Assembly (NCBI GenBank): GCA_937902315.1
Contig: CALGUG010000059.1
Location: 372,001-436,000, forward strand
Direction of reading: 5' to 3'
Source of the DNA: an uncultured Chloroflexales bacterium
GTDB lineage: Bacteria > Chloroflexota > Chloroflexia > Chloroflexales > Chloroflexaceae
DNA length: 64,000 bases
The position numbers and the translations under genes were made by a program. How positions within the stretch are numbered: the first letter of the stretch is position 1; each line of letters starts with the position of its first letter. Positions 54,401 to 64,000 of the stretch are shown piece after piece. The notes below the pieces were generated by a model. That model was not told the DNA's origin. It searched no databases and saw only the letters and a program-made list of their open reading frames with translations.

Positions 54401-55664
54401 GGAGGCTGTCGGCGCGATTATGCGCGGCAATACCCTGATCGTGGTGGGCGATAACAAGCAGTTGCCTCCTACCAGCTTCTTCCAAGTTAGTGACGACGAG
54501 CCGGAAGACGACGATGAGACACCCGAGGCTGAGCAGCTTGAGCGTTATGAGAGCGTGCTCGATGCGGCTGTAGCGGCGGGCTTCCCGGTTCAGATGTTGC
54601 GCTGGCACTATCGTAGCCGACACGAATCGTTGATCACCTTCTCGAATAGCAACTTCTACCACAACCGCTTGGCAACCTTCCCGGCGGCTCGGCACCCATC
54701 GCATATGGGCATCTCGTTCCATTATGTGCCCGATGCCTTCTACGACCGCCAAGCCAGCCGCACCAACCAGGTCGAGGCGCGCTACGTTGCCGATCTGGTC
54801 TGCGAGCATATTCGCACCAATCCCGAGCGCTCCTTGGGTGTGGTGACCTTTAGTCAAGCCCAGCAGCTTGCGATCTTGACCGAGCTTGAGCGTCGCCATA
54901 TCAGCGATCCAAGCCTCGCCCTTCTTTTCGATGAAGAGCGCCCCGAACCGTTCTTCGTCAAAAATCTCGAAAATGTGCAGGGCGACGAGCGCCAAGTCAT
55001 CATTATGAGTGTGGCTTATGGGCGCGATAAGCAGGGTCGACTCTTAATGAATTTTGGCCCGCTCAACCGCGCGGGCGGCGAGCGGCGCTTGAATGTAGCC
55101 ATCACCCGTGCGCGCGAGCAGATGATCGTAGTTAGCTCGATTCAGCCCGAAGAGATCGATCTGCGTCGCACCAGCCAAGTCGGCCCGCGTCTGCTGCGCA
55201 GCTACTTAGAGTACGCCCGCCAAGGTGGCCCCGCTCCGGCTGGCCGCGTGATCTCGCCCGATGGCGATCCGGCTCGCCTCACGCCCAGCCCACGTTCGCC
55301 CGCCGTGATCGCCGCTCAGTTCGAAGACGATCTCGCTACGGCTCTGGCCCAACAGGGTCTGCTCTTACAGCGCCAAGTTGGCCATTCCGATTTCCGCATC
55401 GACATCGCGATCTGCGATCCCAATCAGCCCGGGCACTATCTGTTGGGCGTCGAATGCGATGGCAGCGATTACCGCACGGCGGCCAGCACGCGCGACCGCG
55501 AGCGCCTGCGCGAGGAGGTGCTGGCTCAGCTCGGCTGGCGCATCCATCGGGCTTGGTCGGCCTCGTGGGCCCAAGACCCCGAGCGCGAGATCGGGCGAGT
55601 GCTCGAGGCTTTGGCCAGTAGTTCATCTGCTAAAAGCGTCGAACAGGCTAGCAAGTCCAGTTGA
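51459..55664 (+). CDS. DUF4011-SF1 helicase-Vsr-like nuclease protein (Hhe-type)
   Basis: 1401 residues. N-terminal DUF4011 ('REQIELWKTQLLDLSRRNRLLHVR', 'GINLLYVAFGFLEWY...SPLLLVPVEIQRAS'), SF1 helicase Walker A G326-PPGTGKS333, a long helical insertion (about 390-930), Walker B with D973-E974 ('LVIFDEASQI'), 'VVGDNKQLPPTSFF', 'LRWHYRSRHESLI', 'VQGDERQVIIMSVAYG' and 'RRLNVAITRAREQMIVVSS'. The last 120 residues are a PD-(D/E)xK Vsr-like nuclease: E1289, D1315 ('FRIDIAI'), E1332-C-D. This matches the single-gene Hhe anti-phage type as I recall it from defence-system catalogues. No toxin, methylase or phage gene is adjacent. Weak ribosome site. Confidence 0.92.
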   Translation: MPSIREQIELWKTQLLDLSRRNRLLHVRIGQPGLIDLLYPSAQQLFDDLVRRRKRLPFVDPLPLEERLAAVGSQEPVTGATVRLGQIAAPQVQAGRLVSDLAPEVQVRRLYNLRLKARQALTDQGINLLYVAFGFLEWYTPQEPETIWRSPLLLVPVEIQRASLGSEFALRMLDDEIVLNPTLVHKLRQDFNIRLPDVPLDSDDLELNTLFEQITSIVKEQFDWDVVPDVCLGLFSFSKLLMYNDLRRITPTAETHPILKRFARDSAQNVGVSDDEAESVHVLPDSLLVQDAQRPPEEVFQVLDADSSQLEAIAAAREGLSFVLQGPPGTGKSQTITNIIVECLAQGKRVLFVSEKMAALQVVYERLRECGLSEFCLELHSHKASKRAVLDSLAAVLDAPLAPNPSHFPYGELRSVREQLDAYAKALHTPLGALGWTPYTVYGRMAALSDAPDYEGPLIEVMECDSERLGVIDTILVKLDLRRDLLAAMAANPWRGAASTVGSFEERGRVRSRLRSLQSALSDLTPLVQQAASSLDLPVGTTLGGARALAKLAEVLRESYTLPSNWLEDHAWLTAKGHQQAINDAREQYQRLIEAEAQLFTRYRPELLQQDLDGLQQRFAQHAARWWSWFQPQYHQDMKLLRSLLQPGVKLRFDQVAADLNLAQQVRERQAWQQESAPILNRFGPLFAGRVTNWDLLLQHLDWFERLKNTVGEQSLSTALLKVAALPLDERKAALAPFDALDAQLAVVDQEIAFLKGYFPSDDDPRTRSDLWELDASKRNKETPETLWSLPSIHPAYLLEHMGGLDNWWEWSDLRASAQAVGLEAYLDGLVAAAGQAIQAPRRAFHKRFCQLWLDAACREHPALRSFQYDQHESLIERFRQLDKDQLLEAQASLRSRLQARRPTPGQTGTPTSELGILRRELQKQRRHKPIRQLLREIPNLLGQLKPCLMMSPLSVSQFLDPEAISFDLVIFDEASQIRTEEAVGAIMRGNTLIVVGDNKQLPPTSFFQVSDDEPEDDDETPEAEQLERYESVLDAAVAAGFPVQMLRWHYRSRHESLITFSNSNFYHNRLATFPAARHPSHMGISFHYVPDAFYDRQASRTNQVEARYVADLVCEHIRTNPERSLGVVTFSQAQQLAILTELERRHISDPSLALLFDEERPEPFFVKNLENVQGDERQVIIMSVAYGRDKQGRLLMNFGPLNRAGGERRLNVAITRAREQMIVVSSIQPEEIDLRRTSQVGPRLLRSYLEYARQGGPAPAGRVISPDGDPARLTPSPRSPAVIAAQFEDDLATALAQQGLLLQRQVGHSDFRIDIAICDPNQPGHYLLGVECDGSDYRTAASTRDRERLREEVLAQLGWRIHRAWSASWAQDPEREIGRVLEALASSSSAKSVEQASKSS

Positions 55665-55699
55665 TCGTTTTGGCGGTAAGCTCTTTACCCAAAAGCAGT

Positions 55700-56240
55700 T
55701 CCTAACCGCGTCCGCCTACGGCTACTAAACAGGGCTAGCCCGGAGTGAGGCGCTCACCCGCCCCTCTCCCGCGAAGCTGTACATTAGCCACAAATCGACA
55801 TACGGTCAGCGTTATCGGCCCTCACCCCCGGCCCCCTCTCCCGTACTGCGGGCGAGGGGGTGAATTACAAGCTCTCCCCGTTCTGTGCTCTCAAGGATAC
55901 TCCCGCGATGGTATGCGAACGATCGCCTTTTGCTGCCGACACGACTTTTGGGTAATGCATAGCTCCCGCGAAGCAGGAGAGGGAGAGAAATGGCTTGCAG
56001 GAGCCCAGAACCTAAACGGGAGAGGGCAGTGTGTTGAGAGGCCTCTCTCCCTTCGGCACTTCCACCAAAAAGCCGTACCCTGAGCTTGTCGAAGGGTACG
56101 GCTTGGTTCTGGGTACGGCTTGGCTTGGCCAAGGCTGCTTGCTGCGCGCAGCAAGCAGATCGCAGCTTTGCTGCGATGGCTACAGACGGAATGGGAGGAT
56201 AGGAGGTTGATAGCCGTAGGCGGACGCGCTAGGGATCGAA
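55700..56240. repeat. Composite mosaic repeat block 4
   Basis: The gap 55665-56350 is repeat DNA in reverse order relative to block 3. Core repeat (55708-55732) with CAGGGCTAGCCCGGAG; the GC-rich module (55818-55864); GGTGAATTACAAGCTCTCC, where the hairpin of blocks 1 and 3 is cleanly missing; the CGACACGACTTTTGGGTAAT module (55910-55965); a CCCTGAGCTTGTCGAAGGGT module; the two adjacent palindromes again (56135-56158 and 56159-56177); and a forward core repeat (56207-56232). No gene is supported. Confidence 0.87.
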
Positions 56241-56299
56241 TGGGGGCTAGCGACCTCTTCGCCAAGCAGCTGCGCTAGATTGCAGTTAAGCTGAAGAAG

Positions 56300-56334
56300 A
56301 AAGGCTTCTGGACATTTATGATCCAGAAGCCTTT
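56300..56334 (-). terminator. Terminator of the acyl-CoA ligase gene
   Basis: Perfect 13-bp stem AAAGGCTTCTGGA/TCCAGAAGCCTTT (56300-56312, 56322-56334); on the minus strand it is followed by TCTTCTTC, a pyrimidine-rich but not pure T tail. Confidence 0.8.
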
Positions 56335-56350
56335 GTTGTTGCTAGGAGCA

Positions 56351-58084
56351 TTAGGCGTTGGCCGCCATCTCTTTCTGCTTTTTGATCTCTTCTTCGACCA
56401 AAGCGCGCCGCAAGACCTTGCCCACAATCGTCTTGGGCAGCTCTGTGCGAAACTCGATCGCACGCGGCACTTTGTAGGGTGCGAGGTTCTGCTTGCAGAA
56501 TTCGCGAATCTCTTCGGCTGTAGCCGAGGCGTTCGGCTTCAATACGATGTAGGCTTTGACCGTATCGTCGCCGCGAGTCGGGTGCGGAATGCCCGCCACC
56601 ACCGCTTCGAGCACGGCAGGATGGCTGTAGAGCACCTCTTCAACGTCGCGCGGCAGCACCTTAAAGCCACTGGCGTTGATCATATCTTTTTTGCGGTCGA
56701 CGATTGTGAAGAAGCCTTCTTCATCGACGGTGCAGATATCGCCGGTGTGCAGCCAGCCATCGCTGTCGATCGTTTGGGCCGTCTCTTCAGGATTGTTCCA
56801 GTAGCCCTTCATCACTTGCGGGGCGCGCACACATAGCTCGCCTTGAGCATCGGTTCCAAAGGGCAGTGATTCGCCCGTTTCAAGATCGATGATTTTGGCT
56901 TCGACATCGGGCAAGGGTATGCCGATGCTACCCGCTTTTCGCTTGCCATAGATGGTGTTACAGTGCGTAACAGGGGCGGCTTCGGTCAGGCCATACCCTT
57001 CGACCAAGCGCCCGCCCGTCAAGGCACCGAAGCGCTCTTGAATCTCCATTGGAAGAGGTGCTGAGCCGCTGATACAGGCTCGTACACTGCGCAGATCGTA
57101 CTCTTTAACCTTGGGGTGGTTGACTATGCCGATGTACATGGCCGGCACGCCGGGATAGATCGTACAGCGCTCTTTCTGAATAACGTTCATAACGTTTTCG
57201 ATCGGGCGCGGGTTGGGCACGATCACCATCTCGCTAGCGATGTACATGCAGTACAGCATCGATACCGTCATTCCATAGACGTGGAAGAACGGAATCGCGC
57301 TCATAAACTTCTCTTGACCCTCTTTGGCATCGGTGAGCCAGTAACTGATCTGTACAACGTTCGCGATCAGATTACGGTGGGTCAACATAGCCGCCTTGGG
57401 CACGCCAGTGGTTCCGCCTGTGTATTGGAACAGCGCTACATCGTCGCGTGTGATGTTGGCCGTTGGTGGCTTGGGTGAGCTTTGATTGATCAGTTGGTTG
57501 AATGACAAGGTGCCTACGTTGTCGGGAACCTCGACCCAATCTTTTTCACGCTTTTGACTCGCTTTTACCAAGAAGCTCGAAGGGAAAGAGAGGGTGTCAA
57601 AAATATGAGCAACAATAACTCGTTTGATCGACGTTTCTTTTTGAATCTCGTTGAGGCGCGGCCAGAATAGATTCAGAATGACGATAGTTTCGGCGCCTGC
57701 ATCGTTCACTTGATGCTTGAGTTCACGGCTGGTGTAGGTAGGGTTGATGTTGACGATCACCGCACCTAAACGCATAGCTGCGAAAAAGGTTATGACGAAT
57801 TGGGGCGAATTTGGCAACATAAGGCCGATCCGATCGCCTTTGCGCACCCCTAGTTGGTACAGCGATGCGGCGAAACGATCCACCAATTCGTTGAGTTTGC
57901 GATAGTTTAAGGTGCCGCCAACTGTAAAACGCCCCCCCAAAAGATATTTCAAAACAAAACGAGTCGCTATCTTTTCGGGGTACTTGGTGGCTGCATTGGT
58001 AAGCAGGTCATCAAGCGTCATATCCGGGTACGTAAGTTTCGCAGGAACCCCGGGTTCGTATGAGGCAACCCATGGTTGCTCCAT
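56351..58084 (-). CDS. Long-chain acyl-CoA ligase (FadD-like)
   Basis: 577 residues, ANL-superfamily AMP-forming ligase. AMP-binding loop 'LFQYTGGTTGVPKAAMLTH', 'GYGLTEAAPVTHCN', 'GWLHTGDICTVDEEGFFTIVDRKKDMINASGFKVLPRDVEEVL' and the C-terminal catalytic lysine in 'KTIVGKVLRRAL'. Long-chain fatty acid is the most likely substrate, but specificity cannot be read by eye. ATG at 58084 sits 5 nt from AAGGAGG; in-frame starts further up are too close to or above it. Ends in a terminator and block-4 repeats. Confidence 0.93.
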   Translation of the reverse strand: MEQPWVASYEPGVPAKLTYPDMTLDDLLTNAATKYPEKIATRFVLKYLLGGRFTVGGTLNYRKLNELVDRFAASLYQLGVRKGDRIGLMLPNSPQFVITFFAAMRLGAVIVNINPTYTSRELKHQVNDAGAETIVILNLFWPRLNEIQKETSIKRVIVAHIFDTLSFPSSFLVKASQKREKDWVEVPDNVGTLSFNQLINQSSPKPPTANITRDDVALFQYTGGTTGVPKAAMLTHRNLIANVVQISYWLTDAKEGQEKFMSAIPFFHVYGMTVSMLYCMYIASEMVIVPNPRPIENVMNVIQKERCTIYPGVPAMYIGIVNHPKVKEYDLRSVRACISGSAPLPMEIQERFGALTGGRLVEGYGLTEAAPVTHCNTIYGKRKAGSIGIPLPDVEAKIIDLETGESLPFGTDAQGELCVRAPQVMKGYWNNPEETAQTIDSDGWLHTGDICTVDEEGFFTIVDRKKDMINASGFKVLPRDVEEVLYSHPAVLEAVVAGIPHPTRGDDTVKAYIVLKPNASATAEEIREFCKQNLAPYKVPRAIEFRTELPKTIVGKVLRRALVEEEIKKQKEMAANA

Positions 58085-58228
58085 CATGGCCTCCTTGCCA
58101 TACAAGATTGAGAAGAACATCAAGGGAGGCTCAGGATCACTTCCCTGAAGTCCCCCCTACAAAACATAATGGGTATTTGTTAAAGTCTGGGAGCCGTATT
58201 ATTGCTTCATCAGCAATTCCCTACGGGT

Positions 58229-58399
58229 TTAGACATCGTCGCGTAGCCAACCGCGCTCGCGGGCGATGAACTTAATCGTTGCATCGTCGGGCGGATAGAG
58301 GCCAGCGGCCTGATACGCATAGGCTAACAGGGCGGCGCCACCAACAACACCCAATGCTAACCCCGCAATGAAGGCTAGCGCGCTGACTATTTTACCCAT
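58229..58399 (-). CDS. 56-residue single-helix membrane protein
   Basis: 'MGKIVSALAFIAGLALGVVGGAALLAYAYQAAGL' is one Gly/Ala-rich membrane helix, followed by a short charged tail ('DATIKFIARERGWLRDDV'). The ATG at 58399 has AAGGGGA just upstream. It is too short for a family call; small proteins like this often act in membrane complexes. Located 145 nt upstream of fadD on the same strand, so may share its promoter. Confidence 0.7.
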   Translation of the reverse strand: MGKIVSALAFIAGLALGVVGGAALLAYAYQAAGLYPPDDATIKFIARERGWLRDDV

Positions 58400-59292
58400 T
58401 GTAGTCCCCTTGTTGTATTCATAACGTATACGATTCTGCACAATACAGTCATCATCATACCTTATAGCGGTGCGAACCGTCAACCATAAACAGCTAGTAT
58501 CAACCGACCTAAAGCGCATTCTACTGCGATCAAGCTTGCTTGTAGCAGCTCGTTTTTATATACGGGTGCTAGGCTGCCTGCTCTCCTTAGATCCACCTTT
58601 ACCTGAACGAGAGAGAGAGCGGTTGTATTCAGCGAACTTTAGTTGTGCTGAACCAGATAGTGCGCTGGTGCGGAACGTTAACGTTTCCTAGACGTAAAGA
58701 CTTTGGGTTACCCGTATAAATCTAGTATACATGAAAAACGAGCTGCTTCAGTATAGATTCCTTTCTTTTTGAGCCTTTTTTTCAACAGTCTGGCCCTGTA
58801 AGAGCTGTACAGCTTTGTGCTATGCAAGTGATCTGATCGCAAACCCAATAACCTTATCGCTTACTGGCCTTCAGTAGAGCGGAAGGCTTTATCGTTGTTT
58901 CGCGTTGCAAGAATGTACGTCTTTAAGCGGATTTGTTATGATTTGCAGCTAATAGCCCTCTGGACTATACTATGGTGCAGCTGATTTCGTAGACCTATCC
59001 TACTATTCGGACAAACGTTTATACACGCTGCGATTCTACCAGTTTGATATCACGATGATGGTGAAGACCTCTGCTTGTGTGTAGCTTGTCTGGAAGCGGA
59101 TAGATTACGCAAGCCGATCTCCCTTATCGCTGTATACAACGCCTTAGCCAATCCGACCGCTACTGCTGGTGGATCTTTCAAATCTCGATTGCGATCTATG
59201 TCTAACAGCTTTACGTGGCTTGCTCAAGGGGCAGAACACGACGTGTATAATACTGTTGGTTACGATTCAGATCATAAGTGAGGTAGAAGTTC
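58400..59292. other. Intergenic region with a degenerate MITE-like copy
   Basis: No convincing gene. 58845-58939 is a decayed reverse copy of the 46526/20140 element: GGCCTTCAGTAGAGCGG, then CTTTAAGCGGATTTGTTAT at the end. A perfect TATAAT at 59246-59251, 42 nt before the aldolase start, is a probable -10 for that gene, with no good -35 at normal spacing. Confidence 0.6.
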
Positions 59293-60315
59293 ATGGCAAA
59301 GGTACGTATTAGCAAAGGCAAGTTCAACGGCATTCAGGCTTGCGCCGATCAAAACGGTATCATCGCCGCCGCCGCGATGGATCAGCGCGGTTCGCTACGA
59401 AAGTCGATCGAGAAGCTGCGCGGCGCTGCGATCACTGATGAAGAATTGACCGCCTTCAAAACCGCTGTCACCAAAGTGCTGACCCGCCATGCCAGCGCTA
59501 TTCTGATGGACCCCGAGTACGGTCTGCCGGCCTTGAAAGAGCGCGCGCCCGGAACTGGTGTGCTCTTGGCCTACGAGAAGACCGGCTACGATGCGACCGT
59601 GAAGGGTCGTCTGCCCGACTTGCTCGATCAATGGAGCGTACGTCGTTTGGTCGAGAACGAAGCCGATGCGATCAAGATCCTGCTTTACTACAACCCCTTC
59701 GATAGCGAAGAGATCAACTCGATCAAGCATGCCTTCATCGAGCGCGTTGGCGCTGAGTGTGCTGCCTTAGATCGCCCCTTCTTCCTTGAGCCGATCGTTT
59801 ACGATGATCGCTACGACGAAAAGGGCCTCGAATTCGCCAAGCTGAAGCCTCAGTACGTAACCGAAGCCATGAAGGTCTTTTCGGAAGATCGCTACGGCGT
59901 CGATGTATTGAAGGTCGAAGTGCCGATTAACATCGAGTATCTCGAGGGCAGCCGCGCCTTTAAGGGCGGCGAAGCTGCCTACGATCGCGCTCAGGCGCTC
60001 GAGCTCTTCCGCAGCGCAGCCGCCGTCGCCAAACGCCCCTTCATCTATCTCAGCGCTGGCGTCGACGACGATGTGTTCCGCGAGAACCTTGAGCTGGCCG
60101 CTGAAGCTGGCACCCCCTTCAGTGGTGTGCTTTGCGGACGCGCAACCTGGAAGGAGGGCATTCCGGTCTTCGCCAAGGGTGGCGCTCAGGCCCTCGAAGA
60201 GTGGTTGCTCGATCGGGGTGTCGCCAACATCACCAAGCTGAACGAAGTATTGGCCAAAGGTGCTCAGCCCTGGTTCAACTTCTACGGCGGCAAAGATAAC
60301 ATCGAGATCGTCTAA
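59293..60315 (+). CDS. lacD: Class I tagatose-1,6-bisphosphate aldolase (LacD-like)
   Basis: 340 residues, TIM-barrel Schiff-base aldolase. 'IIAAAAMDQRGSLRKSI', 'ILMDPEYGLPAL', 'FFLEPIVYDDRYDEKGLEFAKLKPQYVTEAMKVFSEDRYGVDVLKVEVPINIEYL' with the likely catalytic K207, and 'PFIYLSAGVDDDVFRENLELAAEAGTPFSGVLCGRATWKEGI'. In Chloroflexota such proteins may act as the working fructose-bisphosphate/tagatose-bisphosphate aldolase in central metabolism; the lac cluster is absent, so the gene name reflects homology only. GAGGTAGAAG precedes the ATG. Followed by a strong terminator. Confidence 0.9.
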   Translation: MAKVRISKGKFNGIQACADQNGIIAAAAMDQRGSLRKSIEKLRGAAITDEELTAFKTAVTKVLTRHASAILMDPEYGLPALKERAPGTGVLLAYEKTGYDATVKGRLPDLLDQWSVRRLVENEADAIKILLYYNPFDSEEINSIKHAFIERVGAECAALDRPFFLEPIVYDDRYDEKGLEFAKLKPQYVTEAMKVFSEDRYGVDVLKVEVPINIEYLEGSRAFKGGEAAYDRAQALELFRSAAAVAKRPFIYLSAGVDDDVFRENLELAAEAGTPFSGVLCGRATWKEGIPVFAKGGAQALEEWLLDRGVANITKLNEVLAKGAQPWFNFYGGKDNIEIV

Positions 60316-60342
60316 AGCTCAGCTTCCAAACTTAAGTTGTGT

Positions 60343-60376
60343 AAGGGCCATGTGCATCTGCATATGGCCCTTTTTC
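60343..60376 (+). terminator. Terminator of the aldolase gene
   Basis: Stem AAGGGCCAT-TGCA/TGCA-ATGGCCCTT with a tight loop, followed by TTTTTCC. Confidence 0.93.
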
Positions 60377-60399
60377 CATTGCTCGTTCCCTTCTGCCAG

Positions 60400-61048
60400 A
60401 TCCGCTTGTTCCCTTCTATGCCTTGGCGATGGCGTCCTTCGCTCCCATTCGGCTCCTAGCGCGTCCGCCTTCGGCTATCAACATCTCGCTCACTAAAACC
60501 GACTTCTATCTGTCTGTGTGCTAAGATCGCCCCCAGAGAAACCATACAAATGCATCTTGAATTATGAGTATCTTCACATCAACTGCTGCGGTCTATGGAA
60601 TGTATGAATGTCAATTTATTCATACAGAACTGCAAAAAATCCCCCTTTTTCCAAAAATCGTGGCATGGGATATGCATAATCATTAATTGAACACAACACC
60701 GCTCATCGAACCCTTCTTCTTTCACTCTGACAGCGTGCCCATACTCAACGTAGGCTGGATCTATCAGTGCTTCGTAGATACAAAACGCGCTCTCTATAGG
60801 CCAATAAAAACTCGTAAGCACTTGTTTGTATTCATGAATTTAGGTTCAAGCGCTAGAGAAGCTGCTTAGGTTATGCTGGAGCCATCTTCACACAACAAAA
60901 GCTGTAAAATACTGAACCTTTGACTAGGTTATCGATAACAAGATCAAGAAGGCGAAAAGAGGTTTTGTCGCTTCTGTTGCATTAAAACACTACTATGCTG
61001 TTACAGAATATCTACTCAATCCCTAAGCCATGACATGACATAATACTC
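60400..61048. repeat. Repeat-bearing intergenic region upstream of the prkA promoter
   Basis: The gap from the aldolase terminator to the prkA promoter has a reverse core repeat (60459-60485), preceded by CTCCCATTCGGCTCC, and a perfect 9-bp palindrome TGTATGAAT/ATTCATACA (60601-60609, 60618-60626), which could be an operator. Otherwise no feature. A small minus-strand frame at 60579-60821 lacks support. Confidence 0.6.
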
Positions 61049-61077
61049 TTGACGCTGCTCTGTTATATTGTTATAAT
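61049..61077 (+). promoter_or_regulatory. Sigma-70-type promoter of prkA
   Basis: TTGACG (61049-61054), exactly 17 nt, perfect TATAAT (61072-61077). Predicted start near 61084, leaving a 5' leader of about 277 nt. Confidence 0.88.
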
Positions 61078-61083
61078 GAGTTT

Positions 61084-61360
61084 GCCTAATTAAAGGCGCA
61101 CCTCTCAAGAACTCCATGATGCCTAAAGCTGTATACCTGTAGCCCCGTAGAAGCGGCAAATGAGCCGTCTCTTGTCGCTTGAAAACGAAGTTTCTAGTAC
61201 GTGTCTCAGAGTTAAGCAATACCTGAATTCTGCACCTTAGCAAACCACCCCCTTACTTACCAGATCTCAGCTCTGGTTCGAAGTTGGGGTGGTTATGCGT
61301 CTCTGACCCGTCTCTTCGACGGTATCACAAAGGGCTTCCACCCTTCAGGAGGAGATACAT
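61084..61360 (+). promoter_or_regulatory. Structured 5' leader of prkA
   Basis: Nested stems: AACCACCCC (61243-61251) with GGGGTGGTT (61286-61294), enclosing ACCAGA/TCTGGT; then CCGTC-TCTT-GACGG near 61310-61323, and AAGGG/CCCTT directly before the AGGAGGAG ribosome site. The last stem could limit ribosome access. No known riboswitch signature was confirmed. Confidence 0.5.
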
Positions 61361-63442
<2,082 letters not shown>

Positions 63443-63453
63443 TCGGATCGGCC

Positions 63454-63489
63454 CATTGTATGGTTAGCAACGGCGCTAGCCATACAATG
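63454..63489 (+). terminator. Long hairpin after prkA
   Basis: A 15-bp stem, CATTGTATGGTTAGC with GCTAGCCATACAATG (63454-63468, 63475-63489), one wobble, 6-nt loop. No adjacent T-run, so it may protect the 3' end or act as a partial terminator before the next gene. Confidence 0.6.
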
Positions 63490-63601
63490 TGGCACGAGTT
63501 TTGCTTGATCTGTCGCTTTTTATTAGATATACGCAAAACTTGGTATAGTTCTTGCCCCTCTCAGAGCAACGGTACCAACGAAAGCGAAGGAGGGTTCCTG
63601 T

Positions 63602-64000
63602 ATGTCTAGTGGAACGACCGATAACTATATCACCGTTGGAGTCTTTGCAGACGAAGTCCATGCACGTCAAGCGGTGCGTAATCTCGAAGCTAAGGGCTTT
63701 GAAAGCTCGCAACTTCATGTTATAGCCGATACCGAAAATCAAAAGAACGAACCAGGCGACGTCAGCGATAACGCGATCACCCGATCGAATTACGGTCTGG
63801 TGGCTGGTGGCCTAATAGGCTTGGTGGCGGGCATTTTGCTCGGCACGGTGCTCAGTTCAGGCCTTGTGAACTTACCACCCTTTTTGCACGACTTAGGCAC
63901 ATTCGGTGTCTTCATTTTGGTAGCCCTTGTCTGTATCGCCCTAGGAATTTTGCTTGGTTCAATGAGTGGTCTCGGTATGACGCGAGAAGGTACGGTCGGT
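63602..64000 (+). CDS. YflT-like general stress protein, truncated by window end
   Basis: 133 codons are visible with no stop before the end of the window. AAGGAGG lies 8 nt before the ATG. The N-terminus 'TVGVFADEVHARQAVRNLEAKGFESSQLHVIAD' is the ferredoxin-like domain of YflT/Gsp17M-type heat-induced proteins. It is followed by two Gly-rich membrane helices ('YGLVAGGLIGLVAGILLGTVL' and 'FGVFILVALVCIALGILLGSMSGLG'), as in DUF1269-like proteins. Its position behind prkA fits a stress-response theme. Function inferred from family. Confidence 0.75.
   Translation, partial: MSSGTTDNYITVGVFADEVHARQAVRNLEAKGFESSQLHVIADTENQKNEPGDVSDNAITRSNYGLVAGGLIGLVAGILLGTVLSSGLVNLPPFLHDLGTFGVFILVALVCIALGILLGSMSGLGMTREGTVG

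Noticed and set aside
58470..59281. Two short plus-strand frames (58470-58691, 59075-59281)
   Set aside because: No ribosome site, atypical composition, and no domain; the second overlaps the probable aldolase promoter.
60579..60821. An 80-codon minus-strand frame
   Set aside because: No ribosome site, no family resemblance, and it spans a palindrome. It could be a decayed fragment, but nothing supports a functional gene.
61281..61300. T-box-like GGGGTGGTTATGCG in the prkA leader
   Set aside because: It only loosely resembles the T-box AGGGTGGTACCGCG; the ACC part is lost, no specifier stem was found, and prkA is not an amino-acid or tRNA gene.

Overview
The window looks like a chromosomal segment of a Chloroflexota bacterium (class Chloroflexia or a close relative), with moderate GC in genes and AT-rich gaps. 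This rests on gene content and protein character: an ffh-rpsP-khpA-rimM run, a dnaJ-hspR pair with a HAIR-type operator, clpC, DUF4388 (PatA-N-like) proteins, coenzyme F420 genes, PrkA and RNase J. I saw no rRNA, tRNA, CRISPR array, transposase or phage gene, so the window is core chromosome densely peppered with small non-autonomous repeats.

Layout. 1-5 kb: tail of a DUF4388-type protein, purH, hisIE and an orphan GAF-GAF-PAS histidine kinase. 5.7-8.5 kb (minus): ffh-rpsP-khpA-rimM. 9-13.8 kb (minus): a branched-chain amino-acid ABC importer whose two permeases are fused (livK, livHM, livG, livF). 14.2-17.2 kb (minus): a membrane protein, an M20 peptidase and a receiver-RodZ-like-HTH-TM protein with Glu in place of the phospho-acceptor Asp. 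17.4-23.5 kb: mnmG, a SnoaL-like protein, a half-size EamA transporter (minus) and two secreted proteins (GHL10 glycosidase-like and MA-family metallopeptidase-like). 24.1-28.1 kb (minus): dnaJ-hspR-clpC stress cluster. 28.6-31.4 kb: a lipoprotein of the NMT1/SsuA binding-protein type followed by a Cache-HAMP-STAS membrane protein, with no ABC permease or ATPase nearby. 32-37.5 kb (minus): a small unknown protein, a ChlI-like AAA+ ATPase, DUF503, a LON-domain protein, argJ and an RlmI-like methyltransferase. 37.8-45.7 kb: a DUF4388 protein, then an F420 gene group (cofE, FbiB-C-type nitroreductase, Eis-like acetyltransferase, cofD, PHP phosphatase, cofC, F420-dependent LLM oxidoreductase), preceded by a consensus-like promoter and about 500 nt of strongly foldable leader. 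46.7-50.9 kb (minus): a WecA/MraY-like transferase, RNase J and a small membrane protein. 51.4-55.7 kb: a 1401-residue DUF4011-SF1 helicase-Vsr-like nuclease protein resembling the Hhe anti-phage protein. 56.3-64 kb: acyl-CoA ligase, a 56-residue membrane protein, LacD-type aldolase, prkA with a structured leader, and the start of a YflT-like stress protein.

Intergenic DNA is the most distinctive part. At least 14 copies of a 24-28 bp core (central part GCCGTAGGCGGACGCGC) lie only between genes. They are often joined to elements with ATACCAAATCCG terminal inverted repeats, or built into about 600 bp mosaic blocks near 5.2, 23.7, 46.2 and 56.0 kb. Two copies show base changes on one arm of a predicted stem that are compensated on the other arm, and several copies carry perfect hairpins with differing arms. 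The best candidates for something undescribed are this structured repeat superfamily, the foldable RNA ahead of cofE, and the binding protein/Cache-HAMP-STAS pair.
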